A DNA stretch of 63,173 nucleotides from Oscillospiraceae bacterium. Lineage in GTDB: Bacteria > Bacillota > Clostridia > Oscillospirales > Ruminococcaceae. The notes under the pieces are model-generated. The model searched no databases and was not told where the DNA came from. It worked only from the letters and a program-made list of their open reading frames with translations. Positions within the stretch are counted from its first letter, which is position 1. Each line of letters begins with the position of its first letter. The stretch spans positions 1 through 63,173 of the forward strand of contig JAHYZA010000011.1 in the NCBI GenBank assembly GCA_019424695.1, in the 5' to 3' direction. Both the position numbers and the translations under genes were made by a program. Below, piece after piece: positions 17,771 through 26,520 of this stretch.

Positions 17771-18180
17771 GTTGCTTCAGGGCGCTCTTCCCGCTCGCGG
17801 GCCACTGTGCCAAGCAAGCCGTTGACAAACTGATAATCATTGTCGGCACCGTATTTTTTGACGAGTTCCACCGCTTCGTTGATCGCCACGCCGGGCTTCT
17901 GTTCTTCGCCATAGAGCATTTCTGCCAATCCCAGCCGCAGTGCCACCAGACTGACACGCGGCACACGGTTCAAGGTCCACCCCTTGAGGTGGTTCTCGAT
18001 CAGCGAATCCAATTCCTGTGCATGTTCGTTCATAGCTGCCAACAACTGGCGCGCAAAAGCATCCGCTTCCGGCTGTTCGGCTCCGGCCGGCAGGCTCGGC
18101 ATTTCAGGTTCAAACGTGGCGGCAAACGCCGTCAAAAAGGCCGCCTCTCGGGATTCGCGGCGGGTGAGCTTTTTTCCCAT
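17764..18180 (-). CDS. nusB: Transcription antitermination factor NusB
   Basis: 138 aa helical RNA-binding protein needed for rRNA transcription antitermination. Family features: KLTRRESREAAFLTAFA at the start, GWTLNRVPRVSLVALRLG, GVAINEAVELVKKYG and QFVNGLLGTVA at the end. Start taken at the ATG at 18180; the frame is open 69 bases further but overlaps the asp23-like gene. Confidence 0.93.
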   Translation of the reverse strand: MGKKLTRRESREAAFLTAFAATFEPEMPSLPAGAEQPEADAFARQLLAAMNEHAQELDSLIENHLKGWTLNRVPRVSLVALRLGLAEMLYGEEQKPGVAINEAVELVKKYGADNDYQFVNGLLGTVAREREERPEATC

Positions 18181-18205
18181 ACTTGGTTTCCTGTCCTTCT
18201 CTTCT

Positions 18206-18565
18206 TCAATCCTCGGCTTCGGGCTGCGCCAGACCAACGACCAGGACATCCACGCGGGACACCGTGATCCCCGTCATGTTCTGAATCGTCTGTTTGACAT
18301 TTTCCTGCACTTTTTCACACAACGGCATGATCTTCTGGCCGTAGTCTGCCGTCAGATGCACGGTCACGGCGGCAACACCGTCTTCCAGAGAAACACTGAC
18401 CGGCTTCTGCAAGCCGGTACGCCCCAAAAGGCGACGCACATTCTGGCTGTTTCCGGTGGTCACCTCGGCAACGCCGCCGACTTCCAATGCCGCCAGACGC
18501 GCGATCTTGGCCAAAACATCCGTCGAAATCTGCAAGCTGCCCCCGATGGTATTCTGCACATCCAT
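18206..18565 (-). CDS. Asp23/Gls24 family envelope stress response protein
   Basis: 119 aa. Begins NTIGGSLQISTDVLAKIARLAAL and contains GVAAVTVHLTADYGQKI and VSRVDVLVVGL, the usual Asp23 pattern. Function is broadly linked to envelope stress; in Clostridia it leads the nusB cluster, as here. Ribosome-binding site GGGAGGG. Confidence 0.9.
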   Translation of the reverse strand: MDVQNTIGGSLQISTDVLAKIARLAALEVGGVAEVTTGNSQNVRRLLGRTGLQKPVSVSLEDGVAAVTVHLTADYGQKIMPLCEKVQENVKQTIQNMTGITVSRVDVLVVGLAQPEAED

Positions 18566-18613
18566 GTTGTGTACCCTCCCGTTGCATGTAACCTGTAAAA
18601 CAGGCCACTATTT

Positions 18614-18642
18614 CTTATAGTATAGTTTAGTTTACCACAAAA
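18614..18642 (-). promoter_or_regulatory. Candidate vegetative promoter of the asp23-nusB-...-recN operon
   Basis: Minus strand TTTTGT (18642-18637), 17-base spacer, TATAAG (18619-18614), inside the only sizeable gap between spoIIIAH and asp23. The -35 match is poor. Confidence 0.45.
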
Positions 18643-18669
18643 CCATACCGTTTGCAACCGATAGATGGG

Positions 18670-19329
18670 TTATTTTACCTCCACGATGGTGATATCCTGC
18701 GCCTCCAGCCCTGTGCACTGACTCATCAGCGCATCACGGATTCTGGCCACCTCTTCGGAACTCAAGGCATCGTTTTCCGTCATGACTGTCACATTGGCGC
18801 GCTCGCCTTCCAGATTCACCACACAATCCGCAAATCCCTTGGACTTGATCAAGGTTTCCAGTTTGGTTTCCAGTGTAATGTTGTTGACCTGGGTGCTGAG
18901 CTTGTTGGTCAGCTCTTTCTTTTCCGCTTCGCTGACGGATGTGTCCTTGAGTGCCTCGTTCAAAGCCTCCAGGGCTTCATCCCGGGCCTTACTGCGGGAA
19001 AGGCGCGCCTCTTCAAAGAATTCCGTGCCGGAATCCTGGCTGACGCTGACCATCTGCGCTTCGCCATAGTTTTTGTTGGTGGCCTGCTCCTCTACGCCGT
19101 TGTCTGTGCCCGATGCTTCCACGGCCGTTTCCAGCGGGTCTGTGACCACCGCCGTTTCAGCTGCCGCTGCAGTTTCCACGGCCGTGCCGTCTGTCTGGGA
19201 GACCGTCAGATTCTGCGGTGCCTCACGTGCAAAAGACCAGTTCAGATACACCGCGGCGCCCAGTGCCAGCACCATTACAGCTGCCGTTGCCTTACGGCTT
19301 TTTCCCTGCTTTGCCCCCTGTTTCATCAT
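18670..19329 (-). CDS. spoIIIAH: Stage III sporulation protein AH
   Basis: Mother-cell component of the SpoIIIA-SpoIIQ feeding channel. 219 aa: one N-terminal membrane segment (ATAAVMVLALGAAVYLNW), a low-complexity linker, then an EscJ/PrgK-like ring domain with NKLSTQVNNITLETKLETL and VVNLEGERANVTVM. Start is the first ATG of an ATGATG pair at 19329, with GGGGG six bases upstream. Last gene of the spoIIIA operon. Confidence 0.93.
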   Translation of the reverse strand: MMKQGAKQGKSRKATAAVMVLALGAAVYLNWSFAREAPQNLTVSQTDGTAVETAAAAETAVVTDPLETAVEASGTDNGVEEQATNKNYGEAQMVSVSQDSGTEFFEEARLSRSKARDEALEALNEALKDTSVSEAEKKELTNKLSTQVNNITLETKLETLIKSKGFADCVVNLEGERANVTVMTENDALSSEEVARIRDALMSQCTGLEAQDITIVEVK

Positions 19330-19340
19330 CTGTACCCCCT

Positions 19341-19880
19341 TTATTCTGTTGCCGCCATCTGGGCGACGGTTATATGATTGCTTTTTACACCGGTCAACGC
19401 TGCAACGAGTTCGCTCACACGGTTCTGCACGGCAGCATTTCCTCCGCCCTCGCACACAACCGCGACCCCAAGGACTTGCGGGGTCTGTACCTTTTCTACC
19501 AGGCCGCTGTCCCCCAGAAGCACATGACTCACCGAACGACTCCCGTCACTTGCCGTCTGGCTATCGGTGGCGTACACGCTTTGCTCTTGGCACGCAAGGG
19601 TGACCATCACCTCCACTTTTCCGACCCCCTCCACCTGAGAGATCAGCTCGCGCAATTGCTGCTGAAGCTGTGCAGCATAGTCCATCTGGCTGGCCGCCGT
19701 CGTTTCTTCCGGCAGAGTGCCTGGCGAAAGATTCTCTTGCGGGTCCCACTCTGACAGTGCCAGCAGCAGCATCCCCGCCACGCCGATACACACCAGGAGA
19801 TTCACGCGGTTCTTCTCGTCCTTCAGGAACGTTCTTCCCTGTTGAATCCACTGCCGCCATTGTTGTGGAGAAAGTTTCAT
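19341..19880 (-). CDS. spoIIIAG: Stage III sporulation protein AG
   Basis: 179 aa; one membrane segment near residue 27 (VNLLVCIGVAGMLLLAL) followed by a ring-building domain with VEGVGKVEVMVTLAC and QVLGVAVVCEGGGNAAVQNRV. Overlaps spoIIIAF by 4 bases. Confidence 0.92.
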   Translation of the reverse strand: MKLSPQQWRQWIQQGRTFLKDEKNRVNLLVCIGVAGMLLLALSEWDPQENLSPGTLPEETTAASQMDYAAQLQQQLRELISQVEGVGKVEVMVTLACQEQSVYATDSQTASDGSRSVSHVLLGDSGLVEKVQTPQVLGVAVVCEGGGNAAVQNRVSELVAALTGVKSNHITVAQMAATE

Positions 19881-20320
19881 GGAGCCTCCCCTCCCTCCAC
19901 AAGCTCATACGGCAGTGTGCCGCAACTGGCCGCCAGAATGGATTCCGCCCGCGCCCCGTCTTCACCGTGAAGCAGAGTGACCCGGCAAACGTCGTTTTGC
20001 AGTTCTACCGCCGCATCAATTTCTGCTTGTGCAAGAAGTGCGCGGACAGCTTCCACGGAGGTTTCCAGTCCCAACTGTTTGCCATAGGATTCATACGGCG
20101 CCGTGGACGGCTGTTCCACTGCCGTAAGGCGGTACATCTCGGCTGCCAGCATCTTCCAGTCGGTACCCCAGATCATCTGTAGAGCCGCCGTTATAATATA
20201 TAGCGCCAAAACTGCATTTATGACCGGTGCAAAACTGTTGTCCGGCCAAAAGACGCGAATCATCCCCGCCACCGTGGAGATCACGCAGCATCCCAGCGCC
20301 ACGTGTCGGATTGTTTCCAT
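19877..20320 (-). CDS. spoIIIAF: Stage III sporulation protein AF
   Basis: 147 aa with two N-terminal membrane segments (VALGCCVISTVAGMI and FAPVINAVLALYIITAAL) and a C-terminal soluble ring-like domain. It begins 3 bases after spoIIIAE and overlaps spoIIIAG, as in other spoIIIA operons. Confidence 0.88.
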   Translation of the reverse strand: METIRHVALGCCVISTVAGMIRVFWPDNSFAPVINAVLALYIITAALQMIWGTDWKMLAAEMYRLTAVEQPSTAPYESYGKQLGLETSVEAVRALLAQAEIDAAVELQNDVCRVTLLHGEDGARAESILAASCGTLPYELVEGGEAP

Positions 20321-20323
20321 CAG

Positions 20324-21337
20324 TTATCCCCCATTTCCAGTAATTAGAAGTAATGCGGTGGACAGAAAAACCATAAAAAAGTAAAGGACCAGAACAGAGG
20401 CGCACAGCCGGGTCCCTTCCCCGTAAAGATGACACAATCGCCCGCACTGCTTTTGTCCGATCAGGGACGCCACCACACCTGCCCCGGCAAACGAAACCAC
20501 ATATAAAAAGCACTGCACCAACACAGGGATAAACGCGGTTGACAAAACACCAAGGGCCGCCAGGGCCAGGGAGCCTTTGAGCAGTTGAACGGCGGCGGCT
20601 GCGCCGGAAAGAGCCGCGGCTGCCGCATCTCCCACCACCGGGATAAAGCCCTGCAGAACGCTCTTGCCCGTTTTGACAGCGGCGGTATCAACACTGCCCG
20701 CCAGAACATTCTGCAGCCCCAAAACCAGGCTGAAAAGGATACCGCACAGCCGCAACACCCAGTGCAAACACCGCGCAAACAGAGAGGCGGCTTCTTCAAT
20801 CCCTGCATTGCCCCAGATGCAGGCACACGCAGCGAAGCAAAAATAGATTTGCATGACCGGAAGCAAAACTATCCGAATCACTCCGGCCAGAAATCCGGAC
20901 ATTGCAAGAAACATGCCGCTGTATACCAGGGCGCCGGCGCTTTGCCCTCCCATGACCGCAACGCCGCTGTACACCGGGACGAAGGTCACCAAATAGTTCT
21001 GACAATCCTGTGCGGTTGTCACTACGGCATCGGTCAGCTGCATCATTGCTCCAAGACACATTGTGCCAAAGCCCAATAGCGACACAGCCTCCAGGCAGCG
21101 GCGCCAGGTATCACCGTGCGCCAGTAGACCCAGTACCCCCGCCAGAATCAGGTACGCCGCCGCCTGAAAGGCAAAGCGCATGGGTTCTTCCAGATTCTGC
21201 CCGGCAAGATCAGTCAGCCATGCAAAAACATCCCGCAGCTGCCACCCCGAAGCCTGCTGAATGGCAGAGTCACTCTCCGTCAGGAGGTCGCTCACAGCAT
21301 CGGGGAGTTCCTGCGCCAGTGCCCCTGGCGGAAACAC
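20324..21337 (-). CDS. spoIIIAE: Stage III sporulation protein AE
   Basis: Polytopic membrane protein of the SpoIIIA complex, with several hydrophobic stretches (for example FAFQAAAYLILAGVLGLLA, IRIVLLPVMQIYFCFAACA and LYFFMVFLSTALLLI). Coordinates use the GTG at 21337, the first canonical start after the spoIIIAD stop. However, the frame just upstream encodes a convincing signal peptide (ICGLFAIILFQVV then GALAQ), so the true start is probably near 21373-21385, where only ATA or ATT codons occur. The frame is also open across all of spoIIIAD, but that part reads as shadow sequence. Confidence 0.85.
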   Translation of the reverse strand: MFPPGALAQELPDAVSDLLTESDSAIQQASGWQLRDVFAWLTDLAGQNLEEPMRFAFQAAAYLILAGVLGLLAHGDTWRRCLEAVSLLGFGTMCLGAMMQLTDAVVTTAQDCQNYLVTFVPVYSGVAVMGGQSAGALVYSGMFLAMSGFLAGVIRIVLLPVMQIYFCFAACACIWGNAGIEEAASLFARCLHWVLRLCGILFSLVLGLQNVLAGSVDTAAVKTGKSVLQGFIPVVGDAAAAALSGAAAAVQLLKGSLALAALGVLSTAFIPVLVQCFLYVVSFAGAGVVASLIGQKQCGRLCHLYGEGTRLCASVLVLYFFMVFLSTALLLITGNGG

Positions 21338-21351
21338 AACCTGAAAAAGGA

Positions 21352-21732
21352 TTATTGCAAATAGCCCGCATATGCGTCGAGCAATTCCTGCAGCAGCGGA
21401 AGCGCCTGCAGCAGTGCCAGTACACGACCGCACAGTTCGGCAGCCGTTGCCGCAGCCGCCATTCCCGCTTCGCGGCAGATGTCGCCCGCCAGTTGTGCGG
21501 TGACCACAATCCCCAGCACCCGGAAAAGATACCCGATCCCTTGCCCAGGGAAAATCCCGTCGAGCGTATCGAGCCAGGTTATGACAGGCTCGATCTGCTG
21601 CGTCACCGCTGCCAGCAATCCTGCCGCGGCACAGACGGACACCAGAAATGAAAAAGCGGGCTGCTCTTTTTTGAGGGCCAGGCTCAGAACTGCCGACACA
21701 AACGCCACGGCGGCCAATTTGAATAACAACAT
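21352..21732 (-). CDS. spoIIIAD: Stage III sporulation protein AD
   Basis: 126 aa membrane protein, several hydrophobic helices (LFKLAAVAFVSAVLSLAL, YLFRVLGIVVTAQLAGDICREAG). The segment ending GDICREAGM is typical for this family. It starts 9 bases after spoIIIAC. Confidence 0.92.
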   Translation of the reverse strand: MLLFKLAAVAFVSAVLSLALKKEQPAFSFLVSVCAAAGLLAAVTQQIEPVITWLDTLDGIFPGQGIGYLFRVLGIVVTAQLAGDICREAGMAAAATAAELCGRVLALLQALPLLQELLDAYAGYLQ

Positions 21733-21741
21733 TTTGCTCCA

Positions 21742-21939
21742 TCACAGTTCAAAGAGTGCTTTGATCAGCACAAACAGATCGCTGATCTGCCGCACCAGCA
21801 TACTCAGTACGACAATCAGGCCGGCAAGTGTTGTCATCATTGCCTGATCCTCCCGACCCGAACGGATCAGAAGCTGGTTCAAAACCGCCACAATGATGCC
21901 GGTCGCCGCTATCTTAAAAACCAGATCAATGTTCATCAC
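21742..21939 (-). CDS. spoIIIAC: Stage III sporulation protein AC
   Basis: 65 aa, two membrane helices (VFKIAATGIIVAVLNQLL and MMTTLAGLIVVLSML) with the conserved short loop SGREDQA. Related to SpoIIIAD, next to it in the operon. Confidence 0.93.
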   Translation of the reverse strand: MMNIDLVFKIAATGIIVAVLNQLLIRSGREDQAMMTTLAGLIVVLSMLVRQISDLFVLIKALFEL

Positions 21940-21948
21940 ACTGCTCCC

Positions 21949-22422
21949 TTACCATAGCAAAATCGCAGTCAGCGCCCCCAGACAACATCCCAGCCGCGGC
22001 CAAAGGTTTTTGGCGGCCTGCGCTTCCTTACGCTTTTGCCCGGCGGACTCTTCACATAAAGAAGCGGCTCTTTCCAGAATCCCACAGGCGTTGACCCGTG
22101 GCGACATGGACAGCTGCCGCAGAGAAGATCGAAGTTCCTCTCGCGCAGCTTTTGGAATTGTTGCCGGGAGCGGCAAATTTTCCAGCATGCGGCAAGACCG
22201 TATGCCCATTTGTGCAAATTCGGGATAGCGCCCGGCCTGTTCCAGCAATTCTTCCCCGCTCAGCGCCTGGTAAGAAAGAAGTTCCTGCAGGTAGCGAAAC
22301 AAACGGGACAACGTATGTAATTGCTGCCAACCATTCATTTGGTGTTTGTACACAGCCCATCCCCCACCACCGCCCGCCGCCATCAGGAAAACAGTTCCCA
22401 ATACATGAAGAACAAGGCTCAT
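21949..22422 (-). CDS. spoIIIAB: Stage III sporulation protein AB
   Basis: 157 aa with an N-terminal and a C-terminal membrane helix (LVLHVLGTVFLMAAGGG; LGCCLGALTAILLW) and a helical soluble middle (LSRLFRYLQELLSYQALSGEELLE). Start ATG at 22422 overlaps the spoIIIAA stop by 4 bases; the frame is open upstream but that is spoIIIAA shadow. Confidence 0.9.
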   Translation of the reverse strand: MSLVLHVLGTVFLMAAGGGGGWAVYKHQMNGWQQLHTLSRLFRYLQELLSYQALSGEELLEQAGRYPEFAQMGIRSCRMLENLPLPATIPKAAREELRSSLRQLSMSPRVNACGILERAASLCEESAGQKRKEAQAAKNLWPRLGCCLGALTAILLW

Positions 22423-23306
22423 AGCAGCTTCTCCCACCGCGTCACAGTTCCCGGCTTTTCCCGGCCGTCCAGAAAAGCAGCCGCCGCGAAAGCTCCCGTC
22501 CCTATAAGGCACTCCAATTGAGGCTTACGGCGCAGATCCTGCAAGGAATCACAGTGAACGGAAGCCAAAAAACAAACCCCGGAGGCCATCCCCTGCTCCA
22601 CCGCCGTTACATCCTCTTTCGTTCCCAGCTCATCACAGATGATGTAACGGGGATTCATGCAGCGCAGCGCCATGCAGATTCCCTCGGCCTTACTGCATCG
22701 CGTATACACATCACAGCTCATTTGTTTTGTCGCAGGCTTATTGCCATCCATTGCCATAAGCTCTCCCCGCTCGTCCACAACACAGAGAATCTCCGCTCCT
22801 GCACTGAGATATTGCACCAATGTGCGTAAGAAAGTTGTTTTTCCGCTGCCGGGCGCTCCCGCCACCAGCAATCCGCTCTCCCCGGCGGAAAGATAGTCTC
22901 GCACCGGTTTCGGAATATCGCAGGTAATCCATCGTGCCACCCGGAGATTGAGCGACGTGATGGATGTAAAGTAGCCTCCACTCCAATTTCCCGCCACACC
23001 AATCCGGTTGCCGCCGCGAATGGTAAAAAAACCCTGGCGCAGTTCTTCCTCATAGGCATAAACAGAGTAACGGCATAAATGTAAAAAGCACGTTCGGACT
23101 GTTTCTCCGTCCAGATACGCTGCAGAATGAACTGAAGGCAGGTACTTCGTACAGGGAATGAGTTTTCCCTGTACTGTAAAGCACACAGGCTGACCGGACC
23201 GCAGCCGTATCTCCTGTACGGAGCGCGCATGCTGCGGGGGCAATGCTTGCAGCTCGTCCGAAAGTGCCTCGGGCAGCGCCTGCACCACACGATAATACTC
23301 GTCCAT
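22419..23306 (-). CDS. spoIIIAA: Stage III sporulation protein AA (ATPase)
   Basis: 295 aa secretion-type ATPase of the SpoIIIA apparatus. Walker A GAPGSGKTTFLRTL near residue 152, Walker B-like PRYIICDELGTKEDV, and IRLRSGQPVCFTV in the N-terminal domain. First gene of the operon; a SigmaE-like promoter is just upstream. Confidence 0.94.
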   Translation of the reverse strand: MDEYYRVVQALPEALSDELQALPPQHARSVQEIRLRSGQPVCFTVQGKLIPCTKYLPSVHSAAYLDGETVRTCFLHLCRYSVYAYEEELRQGFFTIRGGNRIGVAGNWSGGYFTSITSLNLRVARWITCDIPKPVRDYLSAGESGLLVAGAPGSGKTTFLRTLVQYLSAGAEILCVVDERGELMAMDGNKPATKQMSCDVYTRCSKAEGICMALRCMNPRYIICDELGTKEDVTAVEQGMASGVCFLASVHCDSLQDLRRKPQLECLIGTGAFAAAAFLDGREKPGTVTRWEKLL

Positions 23307-23328
23307 GGTTGGTTCACCTCACACTGCC

Positions 23329-23357
23329 ACTGTATGCCCCCTACAGCAACGTTAGAA
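23329..23357 (-). promoter_or_regulatory. Candidate SigmaE promoter of the spoIIIA operon
   Basis: Minus strand CATACAGT (23336-23329) fits the SigmaE -10 consensus CATACANT exactly; TTCTAA (23357-23352) sits 15 bases upstream as a weaker -35. It lies 23 bases before the spoIIIAA start, between the ligA terminator and the gene. SigmaE control of spoIIIA is known in Bacillus. Confidence 0.5.
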
Positions 23358-23363
23358 CCAAAC

Positions 23364-23390
23364 AAAAAAGGCACCCTCCATGAGGATGCC
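23364..23390 (-). terminator. Terminator of ligA
   Basis: Minus-strand hairpin GGCATCCTC / GAGGGTGCC with a three-base loop, followed by TTTTTTG, starting 12 bases after the ligA stop. It separates ligA from spoIIIA. Confidence 0.85.
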
Positions 23391-23402
23391 CTTGAAAAGC
23401 GA

Positions 23403-25388
23403 TTATGAATTTTGAATCAGCGCATACAGCCCGTCTTCGTCAATGACCGGTATTCCCAGCGTTTGTGCTTTGGTCAGTTTGGAGCCTGCCGCGGCACCCG
23501 CCACGACATAACTGGTCTTTTTGGATACCGAACCGGCCGCCTTTCCTCCGTTTTGAACGATCAAGGATTCCGCTTCCTGGCGAGAGAGCGTGGGCAGGGT
23601 TCCGGTCACAACCAGTGTTTTTCCTGCCAAAGCGGTGCCCTTTTTATCGCCGGTCCACTGCATGTTCACCCCGGCATTTTGCAAACGGACCAGAAGATCG
23701 CTGGTTCCTTCTTTATCAAAGAATTCGCGAACGCTCTGTGTCATCACCGCGCCAAAACCGTCGATCTCGCACAACTGCTCCGCGGTAGCATTGCGCAAAG
23801 TCTCCATCGTGCCAAAATGTTCCGCCAAAAGAGCTGCCGCCTTGTCACCGATATTTCGGATTCCCAGACCAAACAGAAGTTTATCCAGGTTATTCTTCTT
23901 GGATTTTTCAATGGACGCCAGCAGGTTTTGCGCGCTCTTTTTCTTGAATTTATCGAGTGTGAGCAACTGTTCTTCGGTTAACGAATAGAGATCCGCTACC
24001 GTGTGCACAAGTCCTTTTTCTGTGAGTTGAACGGCTACCGCTTCGCCCAGGCCGTCAATTGCCATCGCATTGCGGGATGCAAAATGAATCAGATTGCGCA
24101 GGCTCTGCGCCGGGCACTCCGGATTGACACACCGTAAGGCGGTTTCATCCTGCAAATGAACCACGGGGGCACCACAACTCGGGCAGAGCGCAGGCATCGC
24201 AAATGGCTTGCTCTGCGGGCCATGCGCAGAAACTGCGATCACCTCGGGGATAATGTCGCCGGCTTTGCGCACCTTAATCGTATCGCCGATTCCAACCCCC
24301 AGGCTGCTGATAATATCCCCGTTATGCAGACTGGCACGGGAAACGCTCGTCCCCGCCAGAAAAACCGGATCAAACACCGCCGTAGGCGTCAAAACGCCGG
24401 TGCGACCCACGGTAACTTCGATATCCCGCACGACGCTTTCTTTGACTTCGGGCGGATACTTGAACGCAATGGCCCAACGAGGGAATTTATTGGTGCTTCC
24501 CAGTGTGCGCCGTGCCGCAAGATCGTTGACTTTGATAACGGCGCCATCAATATCATATTCCAAGGTGCCGCGCAATTCGCCGATGGTCTGAATCTCGCGG
24601 ATGGCATCGTCTATCGAAGAAAAGACGCTGTAGCGCGGCGACACCGGAAATCCCAGGGATTTGATATAATCCAGGGTCTCGTGGTGGGTGGCAAAGCTGC
24701 GCCCTTCGCACTGCTGCAAATTGAATACGAAGATGGACAGACCCCGTTCCGCAGTGATCCTTGCATTTTTCTGGCGCAGGGACCCGGCTGCCGCGTTGCG
24801 CGGATTCTTGAACGGCGTCTTGTCTTCCAATTCCTGCTGCTCTTTCAGCTTGAAAAAGGCTGCGTGGGGCATATATACTTCGCCGCGTACTTCCAGAAAT
24901 TCCGGCGCATCCGGCAATTGATGGGGAATATCCTGAATTGTGGCCAGGTTTTCGGTCACATCTTCGCCTACCGTACCATCGCCACGCGTTGAGCCGCGCA
25001 CCAGAAGGCCGTTGCGATACTCAAGACTGACAGAAAGACCATCGATTTTGGCTTCCACCACATATTCCGGTTTGATGCCGGATTCCCGCACCCTCGCGTC
25101 AAAATCCCGCAATTCATCCAGCGAAAACGCGTCTTGCAGACTCTCCATCTTGACGCTGTGCGTCACCTTGCTGAATTTGCTGCTGGCCGTACCACCCACA
25201 TGTTGGGTAGGCGATTCCGTCGTAATCAGTTCGGGATATTCCGCTTCAATCGCCTTCAATTCCCGGGTCAATGCGTCGTATTCAAAATCCTCCAGTTCGG
25301 GGGCGTCCTGATCATAATACAGCCGGTTGTTCTTTTCAATCACAACCCGCAATTCTTCTGCACGTTTGCGCGCCTGTTCCAGTTCCAT
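23403..25388 (-). CDS. ligA: NAD-dependent DNA ligase LigA
   Basis: Seals nicks in DNA using NAD. 661 aa with adenylation motif VEAKIDGLSVSLEY (active-site Lys near 115), a four-cysteine zinc finger CPSCG...CVNPECPAQ near 400, helix-hairpin-helix repeats (FGLGIRNIGDKAAALLAEHF) and a C-terminal BRCT domain (LAGKTLVVTGTLPTLSR). Normal length. Starts at ATG with an upstream purine-rich GGAGTGAAAAGG. Confidence 0.96.
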   Translation of the reverse strand: MELEQARKRAEELRVVIEKNNRLYYDQDAPELEDFEYDALTRELKAIEAEYPELITTESPTQHVGGTASSKFSKVTHSVKMESLQDAFSLDELRDFDARVRESGIKPEYVVEAKIDGLSVSLEYRNGLLVRGSTRGDGTVGEDVTENLATIQDIPHQLPDAPEFLEVRGEVYMPHAAFFKLKEQQELEDKTPFKNPRNAAAGSLRQKNARITAERGLSIFVFNLQQCEGRSFATHHETLDYIKSLGFPVSPRYSVFSSIDDAIREIQTIGELRGTLEYDIDGAVIKVNDLAARRTLGSTNKFPRWAIAFKYPPEVKESVVRDIEVTVGRTGVLTPTAVFDPVFLAGTSVSRASLHNGDIISSLGVGIGDTIKVRKAGDIIPEVIAVSAHGPQSKPFAMPALCPSCGAPVVHLQDETALRCVNPECPAQSLRNLIHFASRNAMAIDGLGEAVAVQLTEKGLVHTVADLYSLTEEQLLTLDKFKKKSAQNLLASIEKSKKNNLDKLLFGLGIRNIGDKAAALLAEHFGTMETLRNATAEQLCEIDGFGAVMTQSVREFFDKEGTSDLLVRLQNAGVNMQWTGDKKGTALAGKTLVVTGTLPTLSRQEAESLIVQNGGKAAGSVSKKTSYVVAGAAAGSKLTKAQTLGIPVIDEDGLYALIQNS

Positions 25389-25444
25389 ACCTTTTCACTC
25401 CATGTTTGATATGCGGTTATTATACCACATTTTTCTCTCATACT

Positions 25445-26077
25445 TCAATCCAATGCCGCTGCATAGACATCGGGAGTATCTCCGTACAGCAGGATGCTGG
25501 CCATAGGGATGGAGTCTGTCACTGTAATCGTTTCTGTACTGCCGTCCAGAATCATATTAATGGTAACGCTCAACAAAAGTTCTGCACTCCAGCGGGTCGT
25601 GTTGATGGAAAGGGACTCGGTATTTTCCTGCCACTGCGCCTGTACGTATCCTTCCGGCTGCAGGTTTACCTCCCAACCCGGGCCATGCCCATTGAGCAGA
25701 GAGTTCCCGGTAAGGCTTCCGAACGGGATGTAGTATTTCCGTTCGGGTAAGTGCGCCATTCCATTCTGCACCGCCTGAACCAGGGTATTCCGTATGCGGT
25801 TGGCGGCCGTGGCGTTCATCTGCAGCCCTCCATTTGTCTCGGTATAAATGGACGAGCCGTCTTCTTCCATCTGCTGCATCGCCTCGCTTACCGCCGCATG
25901 TAGCGTTTCCAACGTTACGGCACGGGCTTCATACTCTGCCAACTGCATCAGTGTGGGACGAATTTCGGCATCTATATAGGCATTGAATCCCAAAAGGGCG
26001 ACCAGCAGAACGATCGCCAGCAACTTTATGTGAAAAGAGATTTTTCTCTTTTTCTTTTGCACTCGGCGCAGCCGCAT
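25445..26077 (-). CDS. yunB: Sporulation protein YunB
   Basis: 210 aa with one N-terminal membrane anchor (KLLAIVLLVALLGFNAYI) after a very basic start (RLRRVQKKKRK). The outside part has the YunB signature YIPFGSLTGNSLLNGHGPG and VNLQPEGYVQAQW. In Bacillus the gene is SigmaE-controlled and needed for efficient sporulation; exact role unknown. GAGAGGAGG ribosome-binding site. It is 56 bases upstream of ligA. Confidence 0.85.
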   Translation of the reverse strand: MRLRRVQKKKRKISFHIKLLAIVLLVALLGFNAYIDAEIRPTLMQLAEYEARAVTLETLHAAVSEAMQQMEEDGSSIYTETNGGLQMNATAANRIRNTLVQAVQNGMAHLPERKYYIPFGSLTGNSLLNGHGPGWEVNLQPEGYVQAQWQENTESLSINTTRWSAELLLSVTINMILDGSTETITVTDSIPMASILLYGDTPDVYAAALD

Positions 26078-26171
26078 GATTTCGCCTCCTCTCTATTCCC
26101 TATCCTGCCATCTTATGAAAATCATTTTTGTATCGTTCCTGGAGATTGTACAAAGAAAATCAAAAAAACTG

Positions 26172-26200
26172 TTGACATTTCAAAAAGCGTTTGCTATAAT
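26172..26200 (+). promoter_or_regulatory. Consensus SigmaA promoter of tRNA-Ala
   Basis: TTGACA (26172-26177), 17-base spacer, TATAAT (26195-26200): a perfect match to consensus, with an A-rich upstream stretch. It lies 38 bases before the tRNA. Confidence 0.9.
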
Positions 26201-26237
26201 AGCAAACGTCGTCAGGACAATATCCACGACAAATCGT

Positions 26238-26313
26238 GGGGGTGTAGCTCACCTGGGAGAGCGCCTGCATGGCATGCAGGAGGTAAGGGGTTCGATCCCC
26301 CTCATCTCCACCA
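26238..26313 (+). tRNA. tRNA-Ala (anticodon GGC)
   Basis: 76-nt cloverleaf: acceptor GGGGGTG pairs with CATCTCC with two G-U pairs, D arm GCTC...GAGC, anticodon stem CCTGC/GCAGG with loop ATGGCAT (anticodon GGC), T arm AGGGG-TTCGATC-CCCCT, discriminator A and an encoded CCA. Confidence 0.95.
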
Positions 26314-26315
26314 CA

Positions 26316-26346
26316 AAAAGCGGACTGTGTTACAGTCCGCTTTTTC
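26316..26346 (+). terminator. Terminator of tRNA-Ala
   Basis: AAAGCGGACTGT / ACAGTCCGCTTT hairpin directly after the tRNA, followed by a T-run. Confidence 0.9.
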
Positions 26347-26451
26347 TTTTTCTCTCAATAGATTGTCCCGCCTTAGAGGTCATGATCTCTATCACACCTA
26401 CCTAAAGGAGCATAAAGGGTAACACCAGCCGTACGTGATTTTATCAATTTA

Positions 26452-26486
26452 AAAAGCAGCCCCACAAGAATTGCGAGGCTGCTTTT
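26452..26486. terminator. Bidirectional hairpin after the tRNA and downstream of the CPBP gene
   Basis: AAAAGCAGCC (26452-26461) pairs with GGCTGCTTTT (26477-26486). It is the likely terminator of the minus-strand genes ending at 26521 and 26705. The 100 bases between it and the tRNA terminator hold nothing I recognise. Confidence 0.6.
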
Positions 26487-26520
26487 CCTGTTTTTCGCAC
26501 TGCCGGTCTTTAGAAAATTC

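Noticed and set aside
21338..21745. N-terminal extension of spoIIIAE through all of spoIIIAD
   Set aside because: Composition is Arg/Gly/Cys shadow sequence and SpoIIIAD in the other frame is clear; only the last about 16 codons look like a signal peptide.
26030..26422. Plus-strand open frames across the tRNA-Ala
   Set aside because: They contain the tRNA, its promoter and terminator; not coding.
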